A stretch of DNA of 64,000 bases, taken from contig CAVTTR010000011.1 of the NCBI GenBank assembly GCA_963737745.1, positions 1-64,000 on the forward strand. The letters are read 5' to 3'. The stretch is from Bog-473 sp963737745. Lineage in GTDB: Bacteria; Actinomycetota; Acidimicrobiia; Acidimicrobiales; RAAP-2. A model generated the notes under the pieces. The model made no database searches, was not told where the DNA came from, and was given only the letters and a program-made list of their open reading frames with translations. This document shows positions 37,043 to 46,623 of the stretch, one piece after another. The position numbers and the translations under genes are program-made. Each line of letters opens with the position of its first letter. Positions within the stretch are counted from its first letter, which is position 1.

Positions 37043-37879
37043 TCAGCGGCGGCTGGCTCGTCGAGCCAGTGCCTGCTGCAGGGAGATGGGCATGCAGCGA
37101 TGGGCGTACCAACCCAGGACCGCTTCGAAGCCCACCGGCACGACGGCTCGGTCGGCGGCGATCGCCCGGACGACAGCCTGGCCGACCTTTTCAGGAGGAT
37201 GGGCTCGCGAAAATGCTTTCACCAAACGATGTCGTGCCTGAGCGTCTTCCTGGCCGCCGGTGAAGCGCACCGTCTCGGCGATGGAGGTGTTGATGAAGCC
37301 GGGACAGATCGCTGTGACCCCCACGCCCCGAGGGGCAAAATCTGCCCGCAGGCACAACGACAGCTGGAGCACGGCCGCCTTGGTGGCGGCGTAGGCAGAT
37401 TCTCCGGCGGTCGGAATGAACGCCAGTCCCGAGGACACGTTGACGACATGGCCCCGACCGGCGGCGAGCATCGGACGGGTGAAGGCTGAGCAACAGTGCA
37501 CCACGCCGTCGAGGTTGATCGAGCGGATGAAAGCCCACTCGTCTGGGGTCATACGGGAATACGAACCGGTCATGCCGACTCCGGCATTGTTCACCAAGAC
37601 GGCGAGTGCTCCGTGTTCCCGCTCGACCTGGGCTGCGATCGCATCGACCGCGGCTCGGTCTGCCACATCGAGGCGGTGGGCTTCATGTGCCGTGGCGCGT
37701 CGCGGTGAGCGTCCTTGGCATTCCGTCGCCGTTTTCTCGGCGGTTGCCTCGTCGACGTCGGTGCAAATGACGCGGGCGCCTCGTTCGGCCAGGGCGTGGG
37801 CCGTGGCCCGGCCGATGCCGCTTCCCGCGCCGGTGACCAGTGCCGTTGCGCCATCGAGCGGAAGGGGTGGGCGCGTCAC
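37043..37879 (-). CDS. Short-chain dehydrogenase/reductase
   Basis: 278 residues of the classical SDR family: TGAGSGIGRATAHAL cofactor loop with ICTDVDEA (an Asp after the second strand favours NAD), LVNNAGVGMTG, catalytic VSSGLAF and SAYAATKAAVLQLS (Ser-Tyr-Lys), and ICPGFINTSIAETV. The GTG at 37879 overlaps the monooxygenase stop (GTGA) and gives the beginning VTRPPLPLDGATALVTGAG; the longer frame upstream is rejected. Its likely role is oxidation or reduction of a hydroxyl/keto group on the substrate of the neighbouring monooxygenase. Confidence 0.88.
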   Translation of the reverse strand: MTRPPLPLDGATALVTGAGSGIGRATAHALAERGARVICTDVDEATAEKTATECQGRSPRRATAHEAHRLDVADRAAVDAIAAQVEREHGALAVLVNNAGVGMTGSYSRMTPDEWAFIRSINLDGVVHCCSAFTRPMLAAGRGHVVNVSSGLAFIPTAGESAYAATKAAVLQLSLCLRADFAPRGVGVTAICPGFINTSIAETVRFTGGQEDAQARHRLVKAFSRAHPPEKVGQAVVRAIAADRAVVPVGFEAVLGWYAHRCMPISLQQALARRASRR

Positions 37880-39420
37880 TGGGTGAGGCTGGGGCCCGAG
37901 AGCACGTAGTCGCTGGGGGCGAAGGAGCGAGCACGACGAACAAAACGAAACGAGTAGTCGGGCCACAGGGTCGTATTGCGGCCTTTGTCATCGAGGTACC
38001 AGCTCGAGCATCCCCCCGAGTTCCACACCGTAGAGGCGGCCTTGCGCCCCACTTCGGCACTCCAACGGGCCAATACATCCGGGCGGAGCTCGATCACACT
38101 CGCTCCGCGGGTTCGGAGGGCACGGAAGGCACCAACAACATGTGCCACTTGCGCTTCGATCATGACGACGAGCGACGTGTGGCCGATCCCAGTGTTCGGT
38201 CCGGCCAACATGAAGTAGTTGGGGAAGCCGGGGATGGTGGTGCCGTAGTACGCCTGCATTCCCGTATCGGCCCAATGCTCGTTGAGCGAGCGGCCATCGG
38301 CGCCGTGGATCTTCGCCGCCATCGGATTGCTGGTGACCCGAAAACCGGTGCCATAGATGATCGTATCGACATCGTGCGCTGCGCCATCCGCGGTGACGAT
38401 GCCTTCGGGCCGCAGCTCGATGATCTTCTCTGTCTCCACCGTCACGTTGGGACGCTGCAGTGCCGGGAAGTAATCGTTCGACTGCAACAAGCGCTTGCAG
38501 CCGGGCGCGTAGGTCGGTGTGAGTTTGGCCCGCAATGCGGGATCGGCCACTTGTCGCGTCATGAGCTTGTTGGCCAGGCTGGAGAGCCGACGTGAGCCCT
38601 TGTTGTGGATCAGCAGTGAACCCAGGGTGGCTTCGGCGATCCAGTAGGTGCGGGCCCGCGCCACCCTCTGGGTCCACGGCCACCGTTTGTACGCCATCCG
38701 CTCCACCCCCCTCGTCTTTCGGTTGGGGTGGGGGAATACCCACGGGGGCGTGCGTTGGAAAAGGGTCACGTTCCCGGCCGACCTCTGTACGACGGGGAGG
38801 AACTGAATGGTCGAAGCACCAGTCCCGATGATGGCCACTCGGCGTCCCGTCAGATCATCCGCGTGATCCCAACGCGCCGAGTGGAAGGTCGTGCCGGAGA
38901 ATGTCACGGCGCCTGGGATATCGGGAATGTGAGGTTGTGAGAGAAGGCCGCCTCCACCGATCAAGAAGTCAGCCGTGAACGAGCCCCGAGAGGTCTCGAT
39001 GCGCCACACCCGCCGGGTGGCGTCCCACCGTGCGCCGTCGAGCGTCGTCTCGAAGGCCACCTTCTCCGTGACGCCGTACCGGCGTGCTGTCACCTCCAAG
39101 TAGCGCTCGATCTCGGGTTGGCTGGAGTAGGTCTCGGTCCAGTTCGGATTTGGTGCGAAGGAAAAGGAGTAGAGATTCGAGGGCACGTCGCAGCGACACC
39201 CGGGATACGAGTTGTCGTGCCACGTCCCGCCGATGGCCGGGCGCCGTTCCAGAAGGATCAGGTCGTCGCCATATCCCTCCTCGCTGAGGGCAATGGCGGC
39301 GCCGATCCCTGAGAAGCCGGCTCCGACAATGGCGATGCGAATGTGGTCTGGCAGTGGGAGACGGTCGACACGCTGCGGGCGTCGAGGGTCAGTGCGCAGC
39401 GCGGAGCCCGGCGTCGACAT
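37876..39420 (-). CDS. Flavin-containing Baeyer-Villiger-type monooxygenase
   Basis: 514 residues. The FAD loop is IAIVGAGFSGIGAAIAL, followed by ERRPAIGGTWHDNSYPGCRC, typical of Baeyer-Villiger enzymes. The signature FxGxxxHxxxW is present as FSGTTFHSARWDH, and the NADPH loop as VAIIGTGASTIQFLP. IIYGTGFRVTSNP precedes the C-terminal FAD contact MLAGPNTGIGHTSLV. Such enzymes insert oxygen next to a ketone to give an ester or lactone. The ATG at 39420 is chosen because the extension upstream overlaps nothing useful and lacks the family pattern. Confidence 0.9.
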   Translation of the reverse strand: MSTPGSALRTDPRRPQRVDRLPLPDHIRIAIVGAGFSGIGAAIALSEEGYGDDLILLERRPAIGGTWHDNSYPGCRCDVPSNLYSFSFAPNPNWTETYSSQPEIERYLEVTARRYGVTEKVAFETTLDGARWDATRRVWRIETSRGSFTADFLIGGGGLLSQPHIPDIPGAVTFSGTTFHSARWDHADDLTGRRVAIIGTGASTIQFLPVVQRSAGNVTLFQRTPPWVFPHPNRKTRGVERMAYKRWPWTQRVARARTYWIAEATLGSLLIHNKGSRRLSSLANKLMTRQVADPALRAKLTPTYAPGCKRLLQSNDYFPALQRPNVTVETEKIIELRPEGIVTADGAAHDVDTIIYGTGFRVTSNPMAAKIHGADGRSLNEHWADTGMQAYYGTTIPGFPNYFMLAGPNTGIGHTSLVVMIEAQVAHVVGAFRALRTRGASVIELRPDVLARWSAEVGRKAASTVWNSGGCSSWYLDDKGRNTTLWPDYSFRFVRRARSFAPSDYVLSGPSLTQ

Positions 39421-39476
39421 GCTCGCATAGTAAGGGAACCGGGACGTCGCCCGAGGGCGTTCTCTTTCGTGTGGCG

Positions 39477-40232
39477 CTAGGAGAAATCCGGCGAAGCGTC
39501 GTGGGGCAGATCGGCTCGGCCTTTTGGTTCCTCCCACTCCTCTTGGCGACCGAGTGCCGTTTGATCGAGGAGACCGTAGGAGTCGCTACAGGACTCGGTC
39601 CCGCGGGCAAATGTGGAATTGGTATGGAAAATGGCATCGCCGTCGCGTAGGAAAAAGCTGTTGCCGGGCACCTCAAATGGCTGTTGTGTCTTGTCGAGGA
39701 CCCACTGCAATTTGACCGCCTCGGAAGATGCGATCTCTTCCCGGTCGTGGAAGTTGATCTCCAGAGGTGCACGCGCTTCGTCGATCGTGGCATGAAAGTC
39801 GTAGTTGAAGTCGCTCCCAAAGGAGGAAACGAAGGGGAATGTCCATCCCCGCTTCGTGCGGTACGCCGCGATCTTGTCGTACGGAGCCCGCCCCACGACA
39901 GCGAATGCAGTGGACCGAGCTCGAAGGTGTCGGAGCAGTCCCTCGGATATCTCGTCACAGGTCGCCGTGCACGACGAGCAACCCTCGTCCCACGACGGGT
40001 CGAACATGAAGTGTTGGATGATCAGCTGACGTTGGCCGTCAAAGAGATCGAGGAGGTGCAGAGTGCCCCGGGGTCCCTCGAACTCGTAGTCCTTCTCTAT
40101 CGCCACCATGGGCATCCGGCGCCGGTCGGCGCTCAGGGCGTCCTTTTGGTGCGTGTGTTCCTTTTCGCGCGCCAAGAGAGCCTTACGGGCAACGAGCCAG
40201 TCTTCTCGGGAGGCGATCTCGGGCAGGCTCAT
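39477..40232 (-). CDS. DUF899-family thioredoxin-like protein
   Basis: 251 residues. The N-terminus EIASREDWLVARKALLAREK followed by YEFEGPRGTLHLLDLFDGQR and FMFDPSWDEGCSSCTATCDE is the typical DUF899 pattern. The GCSSC cysteines sit where thioredoxins carry CxxC, though the strand order differs. Later TFPFVSSFGSDFNYDF is conserved in the family. The ATG at 40232 has GGAGG upstream. The activity is not established. It is separated by 56 bases from the monooxygenase gene and could be co-transcribed. Confidence 0.85.
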   Translation of the reverse strand: MSLPEIASREDWLVARKALLAREKEHTHQKDALSADRRRMPMVAIEKDYEFEGPRGTLHLLDLFDGQRQLIIQHFMFDPSWDEGCSSCTATCDEISEGLLRHLRARSTAFAVVGRAPYDKIAAYRTKRGWTFPFVSSFGSDFNYDFHATIDEARAPLEINFHDREEIASSEAVKLQWVLDKTQQPFEVPGNSFFLRDGDAIFHTNSTFARGTESCSDSYGLLDQTALGRQEEWEEPKGRADLPHDASPDFS

Positions 40233-40384
40233 GCGGGTCCTCCGATCCTCACAGAACGTAGACGGCGCTCCGGAACGTAACTCATCGGGCGTCCGGGCTG
40301 GACCTCTCGGATCTCCCCGGAGCTCCCGATACAATGAACGTTCAGACTCTCAGCTATAACCCAGGCTTCGCTCCAAGGAGGAAC

Positions 40385-41134
40385 ATGTCGGGTCACTCCA
40401 AGTGGGCGACAACCAAGTACCGCAAGGGCGCACAAGACAAGGCCCGCGCCAAAATCTTCGCCAAACTCATCCGCCAGGTCGAGGTGGCGGCCCGCGAGGG
40501 TGGGGGCGACATGGACGCAAACGCCACCTTGCGCACCGCATATCAGAAGGCCCGGAGCTCCTCGGTGCCGCTCGACACCATTGAGAAGGCGATCAAGCGC
40601 GGAACCGGTGAGCTGGAGGGAGTGCGCTACGAGGCCATTAACTACGAGGGCTACGGGCCGGCTGGCGTGGCCATCATGGTCGAGACCCTGAGCGACAACC
40701 GCAACCGCACCGGTTCGGAAATCCGAAATCTGTTCAACAAAAACGGCGGCAACATGGCCGAACCGGGGGCCGTCGGGTGGCAGTTCGAACGCAAAGGCAT
40801 TGTCAGCGTCTCGCACGAGCAGGACGAGGACAAGGTCATGGAGATCGCCATGGAGGGGGGCGCCGAGAATCTCTCCGACAACGGGGAATTCTGGATCGTC
40901 ACGTGCGCGCCGGCTGACCTCGAGGCTGTTCGGCACGCCCTCGACGAGGCCGGGATCACCCCCGAGTCCGTGGACCTCTCACTGGAGCCGACCACGTTGG
41001 TACCCGTTCCCGACGAGGGGGACGCCAAGCGGGTCCTCCGGTTGCTCGAGGCCATCGACGACCATGACGACGTGCAGGCCGTCCACGCCAACGCCGACAT
41101 TCCCGACGCTGTGCTGGCCGCGTTCGAGGGTTGA
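40385..41134 (+). CDS. yebC: YebC/TACO1-family regulatory or translation factor
   Basis: 249 residues beginning MSGHSKWATTKYRKGAQD, the invariant family start, with IFAKLIRQVEVAAREGGGD, NNPL-region counterpart ANATLRTAYQKARSS, IKRGTG and NRNRTGSEIRNLFNKNGGN. Members are reported as transcription regulators or as factors easing ribosome stalling at proline runs. A strong AAGGAGG ribosome-binding site precedes the ATG at 40385. It is followed by ruvC 40 bases later, the order common in actinobacteria. Confidence 0.95.
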   Translation: MSGHSKWATTKYRKGAQDKARAKIFAKLIRQVEVAAREGGGDMDANATLRTAYQKARSSSVPLDTIEKAIKRGTGELEGVRYEAINYEGYGPAGVAIMVETLSDNRNRTGSEIRNLFNKNGGNMAEPGAVGWQFERKGIVSVSHEQDEDKVMEIAMEGGAENLSDNGEFWIVTCAPADLEAVRHALDEAGITPESVDLSLEPTTLVPVPDEGDAKRVLRLLEAIDDHDDVQAVHANADIPDAVLAAFEG

Positions 41135-41174
41135 TCCACCCGATGAGGGGAGGCTCCGACTACGCTACGAACGC

Positions 41175-41699
41175 ATGTTCGTATTGGGAATCGACCCGGG
41201 CCTCTCTCGCTGCGGCTACGGCCTGGTTAGCCGGGGCGAGGCCGACAGCGCACTGAAGGCACGCGCCGCCGGGGTCATCGAGACCGATCCGGGGGCCGAG
41301 TTGCCCGATCGGCTCCTGATCCTGCACCGTGAGCTGCGGGCCCTGGTGAGCGAGTTCTCGCCCGAGGTGGTCGCGGTAGAGCGGGTCTTCTTCCAGGTGA
41401 ACGTCAAGACGGCGATGTCAGTTGGGCAAGCGAGCGGACTGGCTCTTCTCGTGGCCGCCGAAGCGGGGTGTGAGGTGGCGCAGTACACCTCCAACGAGGT
41501 CAAGCAGGCCCTGGTCGGCTACGGCGCCGCCACCAAGGACCAAGTGCAGCGGATGGTGGCGAACGTGCTCGGCTTGGCCGTGCCACCTCGTCCGCCCGAT
41601 GCCGCCGACGCGTTGGCGCTCGCCGTCTGTCATCTCACCACCGTTCCCTTGCGGCGTGCCATGGGTGCTGCACTCGCCCGTCAAACGGGCTCATCATGA
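41175..41699 (+). CDS. ruvC: Holliday-junction resolvase RuvC
   Basis: 174 residues. The four acidic catalytic residues are visible: Asp in LGIDPGLSRCGYGLV, Glu in VAVERVFFQVN, and two Asp in PPRPPDAADALALAVCH. FFQVNVKTAMSVGQASG is the DNA-contact region. It cuts Holliday junctions symmetrically with RuvAB. The ATG at 41175 gives the family N-terminus. ruvA follows after 13 bases with its own AAGGAGG site. Confidence 0.95.
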   Translation: MFVLGIDPGLSRCGYGLVSRGEADSALKARAAGVIETDPGAELPDRLLILHRELRALVSEFSPEVVAVERVFFQVNVKTAMSVGQASGLALLVAAEAGCEVAQYTSNEVKQALVGYGAATKDQVQRMVANVLGLAVPPRPPDAADALALAVCHLTTVPLRRAMGAALARQTGSS

Positions 41700-41712
41700 A
41701 GGAGGAGCTGTC

Positions 41713-42318
41713 GTGATCGGACTCTTGCGGGGAAAGGTCGTGCTTCGTTCAGCCGAAGGAGAGGTGATCATCGATGTGGCGGGTGTGGGGTATCGGGTAG
41801 CGGTGACTCCGGCCACGGCCGTGGCCCTCATGGTCAGCGGGACGTCCAACGACGCGACGTTGTTCATCCACACGCACGTTCGCGAGGATGCCATCGTTCT
41901 CTACGGTTTCGTGCACGACGACGAGCGGCGCTGTTTCGAGGTACTTCTCGGTTCCCATGGGGTGGGGCCTTCGCTGGCGTTGTCGATCATGGCCGTCCTC
42001 TCGCCGGCATCGCTCTCCACGGCCGTACTCGAAGATGATCTGGACATGCTGTGCACGGTTCCCGGCGTGGGCCGCAAGACAGCGGCACGGTTGGTCATCG
42101 AGCTCAAGAGCCGGCTTGACCTTCCCGACCTCTCGCTCGAAATGCCGGGTTCATCCGGCAAGAGCACGACCCGGACCTCGCGCTCGGAGGCCCGGGCCGC
42201 CCTGGCGGAGCTCGGTTATGCGCCCGAGGAGATCCGTGGCGCACTCGACGGGTTGCGCGACGATGTCGGTGTGGAAGAGATGCTGCGCCTGGCACTGCGC
42301 GAGCTGGCCAGCCGGTGA
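41713..42318 (+). CDS. ruvA: Holliday-junction branch-migration protein RuvA
   Basis: 201 residues from a GTG with AAGGAGG upstream: N-terminal OB fold (VIGLLRGKVVLRS, HTHVREDAIVLYGF), two helix-hairpin-helix motifs (LLGSHGVGPSLALSIMAVL and LCTVPGVGRKTAARLVIELK) and the C-terminal RuvB-binding domain (ARAALAELGYAPEEIRGAL). It binds four-way junctions as a tetramer and loads RuvB. Confidence 0.95.
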   Translation: MIGLLRGKVVLRSAEGEVIIDVAGVGYRVAVTPATAVALMVSGTSNDATLFIHTHVREDAIVLYGFVHDDERRCFEVLLGSHGVGPSLALSIMAVLSPASLSTAVLEDDLDMLCTVPGVGRKTAARLVIELKSRLDLPDLSLEMPGSSGKSTTRTSRSEARAALAELGYAPEEIRGALDGLRDDVGVEEMLRLALRELASR

Positions 42319-42427
42319 TTCGCGTGCCGCGGTCGGCCCCATGGCCCCATGAGAAGAGCAATGACGGCCGGGCCATGCCGCCGCGGCCCGGGGTCGCAGG
42401 CGTGAGCCCGAAGGCGCGGTCCGCGAG

Positions 42428-43519
42428 GTGCTGACGACAACTGACGACGTCGATCCGACGGGCGCCGGTGCCGGCGACCCCGACGCCCGGTTGGTGGCCT
42501 CAGTGGTGGCTGACGGCGGCGAAGAGGTCGAAGAGGCCGGCCTTCGTCCGCGCTCGCTGACCGAATTCATGGGCCAGGCCCAGTTGGTCGAGCACCTGGG
42601 CATCGTCATCCAAGCGGCCCGACAGCGCCAGCAGCCCGTCGACCACATCCTCTTTGCCGGTCCGCCCGGACTGGGGAAGACGTCGCTGGCTGGGATCGTG
42701 GCCACCGAAATGGGCGCCGGATTGCGTATTACCTCGGGGCCAGTCCTGACCCGGGCCGGGGACCTGGCCGCGCTGCTCACCGACTTACAGGACGGTGACG
42801 TCCTCTTCATCGACGAGATCCACCGGTTGCATCGTTCCGTCGAGGAAATGCTCTACTCCGCTATGGAGGACGCCAAGCTCGACATTCTGATCGGCAAGGG
42901 TCCGACGGCACGGTCCATACGGCTCGATCTTCCCCGGTTCACCCTGGTCGGGGCCACCACCCGCACCGGCCTCGTGTCGGGACCCCTTCGTGATCGCTTC
43001 GGCTTCGTCGGGCGACTCGATCTTTACGCCGCCTCGGAACTTCGCGCCATCGTCGAACGCTCGGCCCGCATCCTCCATGTCGATATCGACGAGGAGGGGG
43101 CGACCCGGATCTCGGAGCGCTCGCGTGGCACGCCGCGGGTGGCGAATCGACTCCTGCGACGGGTTCGCGATTTCGCCGAGGTGCGCGGGAACGGCTCGGT
43201 CAACGGGACAACGGCGGCGGAAGGCCTCGACCTTTTCGGCGTCGACGAGCTCGGCTTGGACAAGGTGGACCGGGCCATCCTCGAGACGTTGTGCGGTCGT
43301 TTTGGAGGTCAGCCCATCGGGTTGACCACCTTGGCCCAATGCGTGGGCGAAGAGACCGACACCATCGAGGATGCCTACGAACCCTTTCTCCTGCAGTGCG
43401 GCCTCATCTTGCGTACGGCGCGGGGCCGTGTACCCACGCCGCGGGCCTGGGCCCACCTGGGGCAGACGCCGCCCGCCGGAGCGATCGCGCCAGAGGTACC
43501 GACACTCTTCGAAGCCTGA
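42428..43519 (+). CDS. ruvB: Holliday-junction helicase RuvB
   Basis: 363 residues from a GTG at 42428. The AAA+ core has Walker A FAGPPGLGKTSLAGIVA, Walker B LFIDEIHRLHRSVEEML, sensor 1 LVGATTRTGLVSGPLRDRFG and the arginine finger region within it. The winged-helix C-terminus ends EPFLLQCGLILRTARGRVPT. The first 35 residues are acidic and variable, as in other actinobacteria. The 109-base gap after ruvA contains no feature I can name. Confidence 0.95.
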   Translation: MLTTTDDVDPTGAGAGDPDARLVASVVADGGEEVEEAGLRPRSLTEFMGQAQLVEHLGIVIQAARQRQQPVDHILFAGPPGLGKTSLAGIVATEMGAGLRITSGPVLTRAGDLAALLTDLQDGDVLFIDEIHRLHRSVEEMLYSAMEDAKLDILIGKGPTARSIRLDLPRFTLVGATTRTGLVSGPLRDRFGFVGRLDLYAASELRAIVERSARILHVDIDEEGATRISERSRGTPRVANRLLRRVRDFAEVRGNGSVNGTTAAEGLDLFGVDELGLDKVDRAILETLCGRFGGQPIGLTTLAQCVGEETDTIEDAYEPFLLQCGLILRTARGRVPTPRAWAHLGQTPPAGAIAPEVPTLFEA

Positions 43520-43535
43520 GGGCCGCGAGAAGCGT

Positions 43536-45373
43536 TCAGGCCAGGGTGAGATTGGGCTGGGCCACCTGCCGTAGCGGGAGGAAGACCCGAAATGTGGTGG
43601 ACCAGCCCGGGAGTGTCGATGATGTCGACGAAACCCTCGTGGGCCTCCGCCACCGACTTGGCGATGGCCAGTCCGAGGCCGGTGCCCGGGACCCCCATCT
43701 CCATGGCTGCCGCAAGCCGGTAGAACCGTTCGAAGAGCTGTGGGCGGTCAGCGGCGGGGATGCCCGGCCCCTCGTCCTGCACGAGCAGGCGGGCGAAGTC
43801 GTCGATCATGTCGACCACCACGTGCACCCTTCCACCTCGGGGTGAGAACTTGATGGCATTGGATAACAGATTGCCGAGGAGCTGGTGGAGGCGGGTGGCG
43901 TCGCCAAAGACCGGCACCGGGGGACCATCGGCGAGTGTCACGGAAACCGCGCCGGTCGTGGCCGCCGTCTGCGCTCCGTGGACGGCCTCTTCGGCCAGCT
44001 GATGCAAGTCGAGCTCCGTGAACGCCACCCGCAGTCCATGTCCACCTCCGGGGTCAGCGAGGAGGTCTTCGGCCACCCGTTGCAACTGGGCCGAGTTGCG
44101 ATCGATGGTGCGCAACATGCGCATCTGGTCTTCACTCAGGTCGGGCACGCCATCCATGAGGAGCTCGATGAAGCCGCGGATCGAGGTGATGGGCGTACGC
44201 AGTTCGTGCGAGACGGTGGCCACGACGTCGTCCTTCATTTTGGTCAGTTGGCGAAGGCGGTTGTTCTGCTCAATGAGGGATTGGGTCACTTCCTTCTGAA
44301 TCGAGATAGAGGCGCTCGCGTTCGGCGGCCAGCTCTTCTCGCTCGGTGACGTCGATGGCCACGACGACGTAACCGCCACTCGTCGTCGAGTCCACTCCTT
44401 CCACTCCGCCCTGGGGCGGAAGCGTGCGAACCCGCACGACGCAACGTCGTTGCTCGCCGTTCTTGCGGCGGGCCGTCCAGGGGACCTCGGCCACCGTTTC
44501 GGGGTAGACGGGGTCGAGCGCCTTGCGCATGGCATCGATGGTCCGGCGCCGCTCCGTGATCTGGGCCGGGTCGATGAAGTCGGCGATGGAGCGGATTCCC
44601 ACGACCTCCGAGGCGTTGTAGCCCAGCATGAGTTCGGCTCCGGCGGAGAAGAAGGTCACCGTTCCCGCGGGGTCCACGCCCATGATGGCGCTTCCCGTGG
44701 CCGCCCGCAGCAGGGTCTCGAGGCGCTCGCGCGCGTTGTGGGCGTCGTCGGCATTGCGCTTGGCCAGAAGGGATTGCTGGGCTAAATCGCTGACGTAGAT
44801 GCGGTCGCGGTGGACCATGGTCGAAATCGTGAAAGCGACGAGCATGGTGACGATCACCAGCACCACCACCTCGCGCCAGGTCGAGAGGGGGTAGTTGGGG
44901 GCCCCGATGACAAGGATCGGCACAATGAGGGCCAGATCCATGCAGAAGAGCCCGACGAGGAGATGGAGGCGCCGGCCGTAGAGGGACATCCAGACGATCG
45001 GGAGCAGGTAAACGACCAGAAGTTCCGAGTCCCTCTCGCCCTGGCCGTCGCGGATCAGGGCAATGACCGCCATGTACCCAATCGGGATGATCAGCCAGGC
45101 CCAGTCGGGCAGTCGATCCCAGGGCAACACGAAGGCGGTGGTGAGAAGGAAGAAGAAAAGAAGAAAGGCGGCCAGGATCTCGAGCCGGGCACCGTGGGGG
45201 AACGGAATGGTGCCAATGAGGACGGTACCGAGTGCCACCAGAGCGAAGAGGGGCAGCCGTACTCTCGTCGGGCCCGAAAATCCCGGGATACCTATTCCGC
45301 CGGGAGGGCTCTGGCCGCCTCGCGTCCCAGCAACCGCGGTCCCACCGGTGGCTGGACGCGGTGACACGCTCAT
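43536..45373 (-). CDS. Membrane PAS sensor histidine kinase (two frameshifts)
   Basis: About 610 residues: five to six N-terminal hydrophobic helices, a PAS domain (LLRAATGSAIMGVDPAGTVT, FFSAGAELMLGYNASEVVG), then HisKA with VSHELRTPITSIRGFIELLM, N box QLLGNLLSNAIKFSPRGGRV, G1 DEGPGIPAAD and G2 GVPGTGLGLAI. Frame breaks lie near 44305 (after AAERERL, true continuation SIQKEVTQSLIEQ) and near 43605 (true end STTFRVFLPLRQVAQPNLTL). The start at 45373 is 14 bases after the stop of the response-regulator gene on the same strand. It presumably senses a membrane or redox signal through the PAS domain; the ligand is unknown. Confidence 0.87.
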
Positions 45374-45386
45374 GACCGAACTGCGT

Positions 45387-46085
45387 TCACCTGGCCCGCG
45401 CTCGATATCGGTATCCAAAGCCGCGCACCGTCTCGATCGGGCCGTCGTCCTGTTCTCCCCAACCGAGCTTGCGCCGCAAGCGCAAAACGGCGTACTTGAC
45501 GCGGGACGGGGCCAGGCCGCTGGGGTCGTCCCATGCCAATTCGATCAGCTGGTCCGAGGAGAGCACTTGGCCCTGGTGGCGCACCAAGGTGGCCAAGAGC
45601 CGATATTCGGTCGGGGTCAATACCACCGGAACGCCCGCCACCGTGACCTGTGACTCAGAGAAGTCCACCCGGATGGTTTCGTCCTCGAAGGAGACGATTG
45701 GTTCGTTGCGCTGGACCTGACGACGGCTGATGGCCTGGATGCGGGCCAGGAGCTCGACCCGGCTAAAGGGCTTGGTCAGGTAGTCGTCGGCGCCGGCGTT
45801 GAGGCCCCGTACCTTGTCGCGCTCGGTGGACAGCGCCGTCAGCATGAGGACGGGCACATCGCTCATGTCGCGGATGCGCTCGAGCACCTGCCAGCCGTCG
45901 AGGTCGGGCATTCCGACGTCGAGAATGACCAGATTGGGCTGCTTTTGGTGGAAAAGCCGGACCCCGTCACGACCCAGCATGGCCTCGGTGACGGTGAAAC
46001 CCTCGCGTTCGAGCATCGTCCGTAGGAGTTGCCGGATGTCTGCCTCGTCCTCAATTACGAGGACTGAAATGTTCCCATTGCGCAT
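45387..46085 (-). CDS. OmpR/PhoB-family response regulator
   Basis: 232 residues. The receiver domain has the acidic pair VLVIEDEADIRQLL, phospho-acceptor Asp in VILDVGMPDLDGWQVL, Thr in MLTALSTERDK and Lys in DDYLTKPFSRVEL. The C-terminal winged helix has LTPTEYRLLATLVRHQGQVL and VKYAVLRLRRKL...GFGYRY. The ATG at 46085 is the family start. It is the first gene of the two-component pair with the histidine kinase and is divergent from yajC-secDF, so it may read the shared intergenic region. Confidence 0.93.
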   Translation of the reverse strand: MRNGNISVLVIEDEADIRQLLRTMLEREGFTVTEAMLGRDGVRLFHQKQPNLVILDVGMPDLDGWQVLERIRDMSDVPVLMLTALSTERDKVRGLNAGADDYLTKPFSRVELLARIQAISRRQVQRNEPIVSFEDETIRVDFSESQVTVAGVPVVLTPTEYRLLATLVRHQGQVLSSDQLIELAWDDPSGLAPSRVKYAVLRLRRKLGWGEQDDGPIETVRGFGYRYRARAR

Positions 46086-46623
46086 GCAACACTGCACTGT
46101 ACTGGGAACACGACCCGAATTCGTGGTTTCTGGGCGCGTGCGTACCAGGACTCGGCGAGCAACGGTGCGCCGGGCAGCCACCATCGGTTCCCACACGGAT
46201 GACTCCGACCGATGGTGGATCCTTTTTGCCCGGCGCACTGTTGCTGCCATTTCCCTCCCGATTCACCCCTCGAGAGAGGGCGAATCGTCGGCCCGTAACC
46301 CGGGTTGTCGATCTGGTCACCCCCCTCCGGGCGACCAGTTCGGGAGGTGGTGATCTGTATGTGTCCTACGTCCCATGCTGGAGGAGAGATGGTGCAACCC
46401 CGGCGCATTCGGGTTGCCGTTGGGTTGCCCCACCCCGGATTTGGCCTGGTCGGTCCCGCAGAGCCGGTTGGACCCTGGCCCCCTCAGGGTTCGGACGGGG
46501 CCGGCCCACCCGGACGAGGGAAAGATCGCCCCACGGGGCCGACCAGGCAACAACCGGCACGAAATGCCAAGATGCAAGAGATAGGGTGTCGCTTCGCATG
46601 CCCCCTTGGTTGAAGGACCCCAC
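46086..46623. other. 538-bp divergent region with several hairpins upstream of yajC (structured-RNA candidate)
   Basis: No gene is seen. Pairing elements on the plus strand: CTGGTC / GACCAG around 46311-46338; GCAACCC / GGGTTGC at 46394-46417; a 13-pair stem GCCTGGTCGGTCC (46444-46456) with GGGGCCGACCAGGC (46535-46548) enclosing an inner hairpin ACCCTG / CAGGGT near 46472-46490. Such a long closing stem with an inner helix could be a small RNA or the leader of the yajC-secDF transcript. It does not match SRP RNA, RNase P RNA or any riboswitch I know. Confidence 0.4.

Noticed and set aside
46440..46560. SRP RNA or RNase P RNA
   Set aside because: The conserved SRP apical GGAA loop region and the RNase P P4 core (such as GAGGAAAGUCC) are absent.
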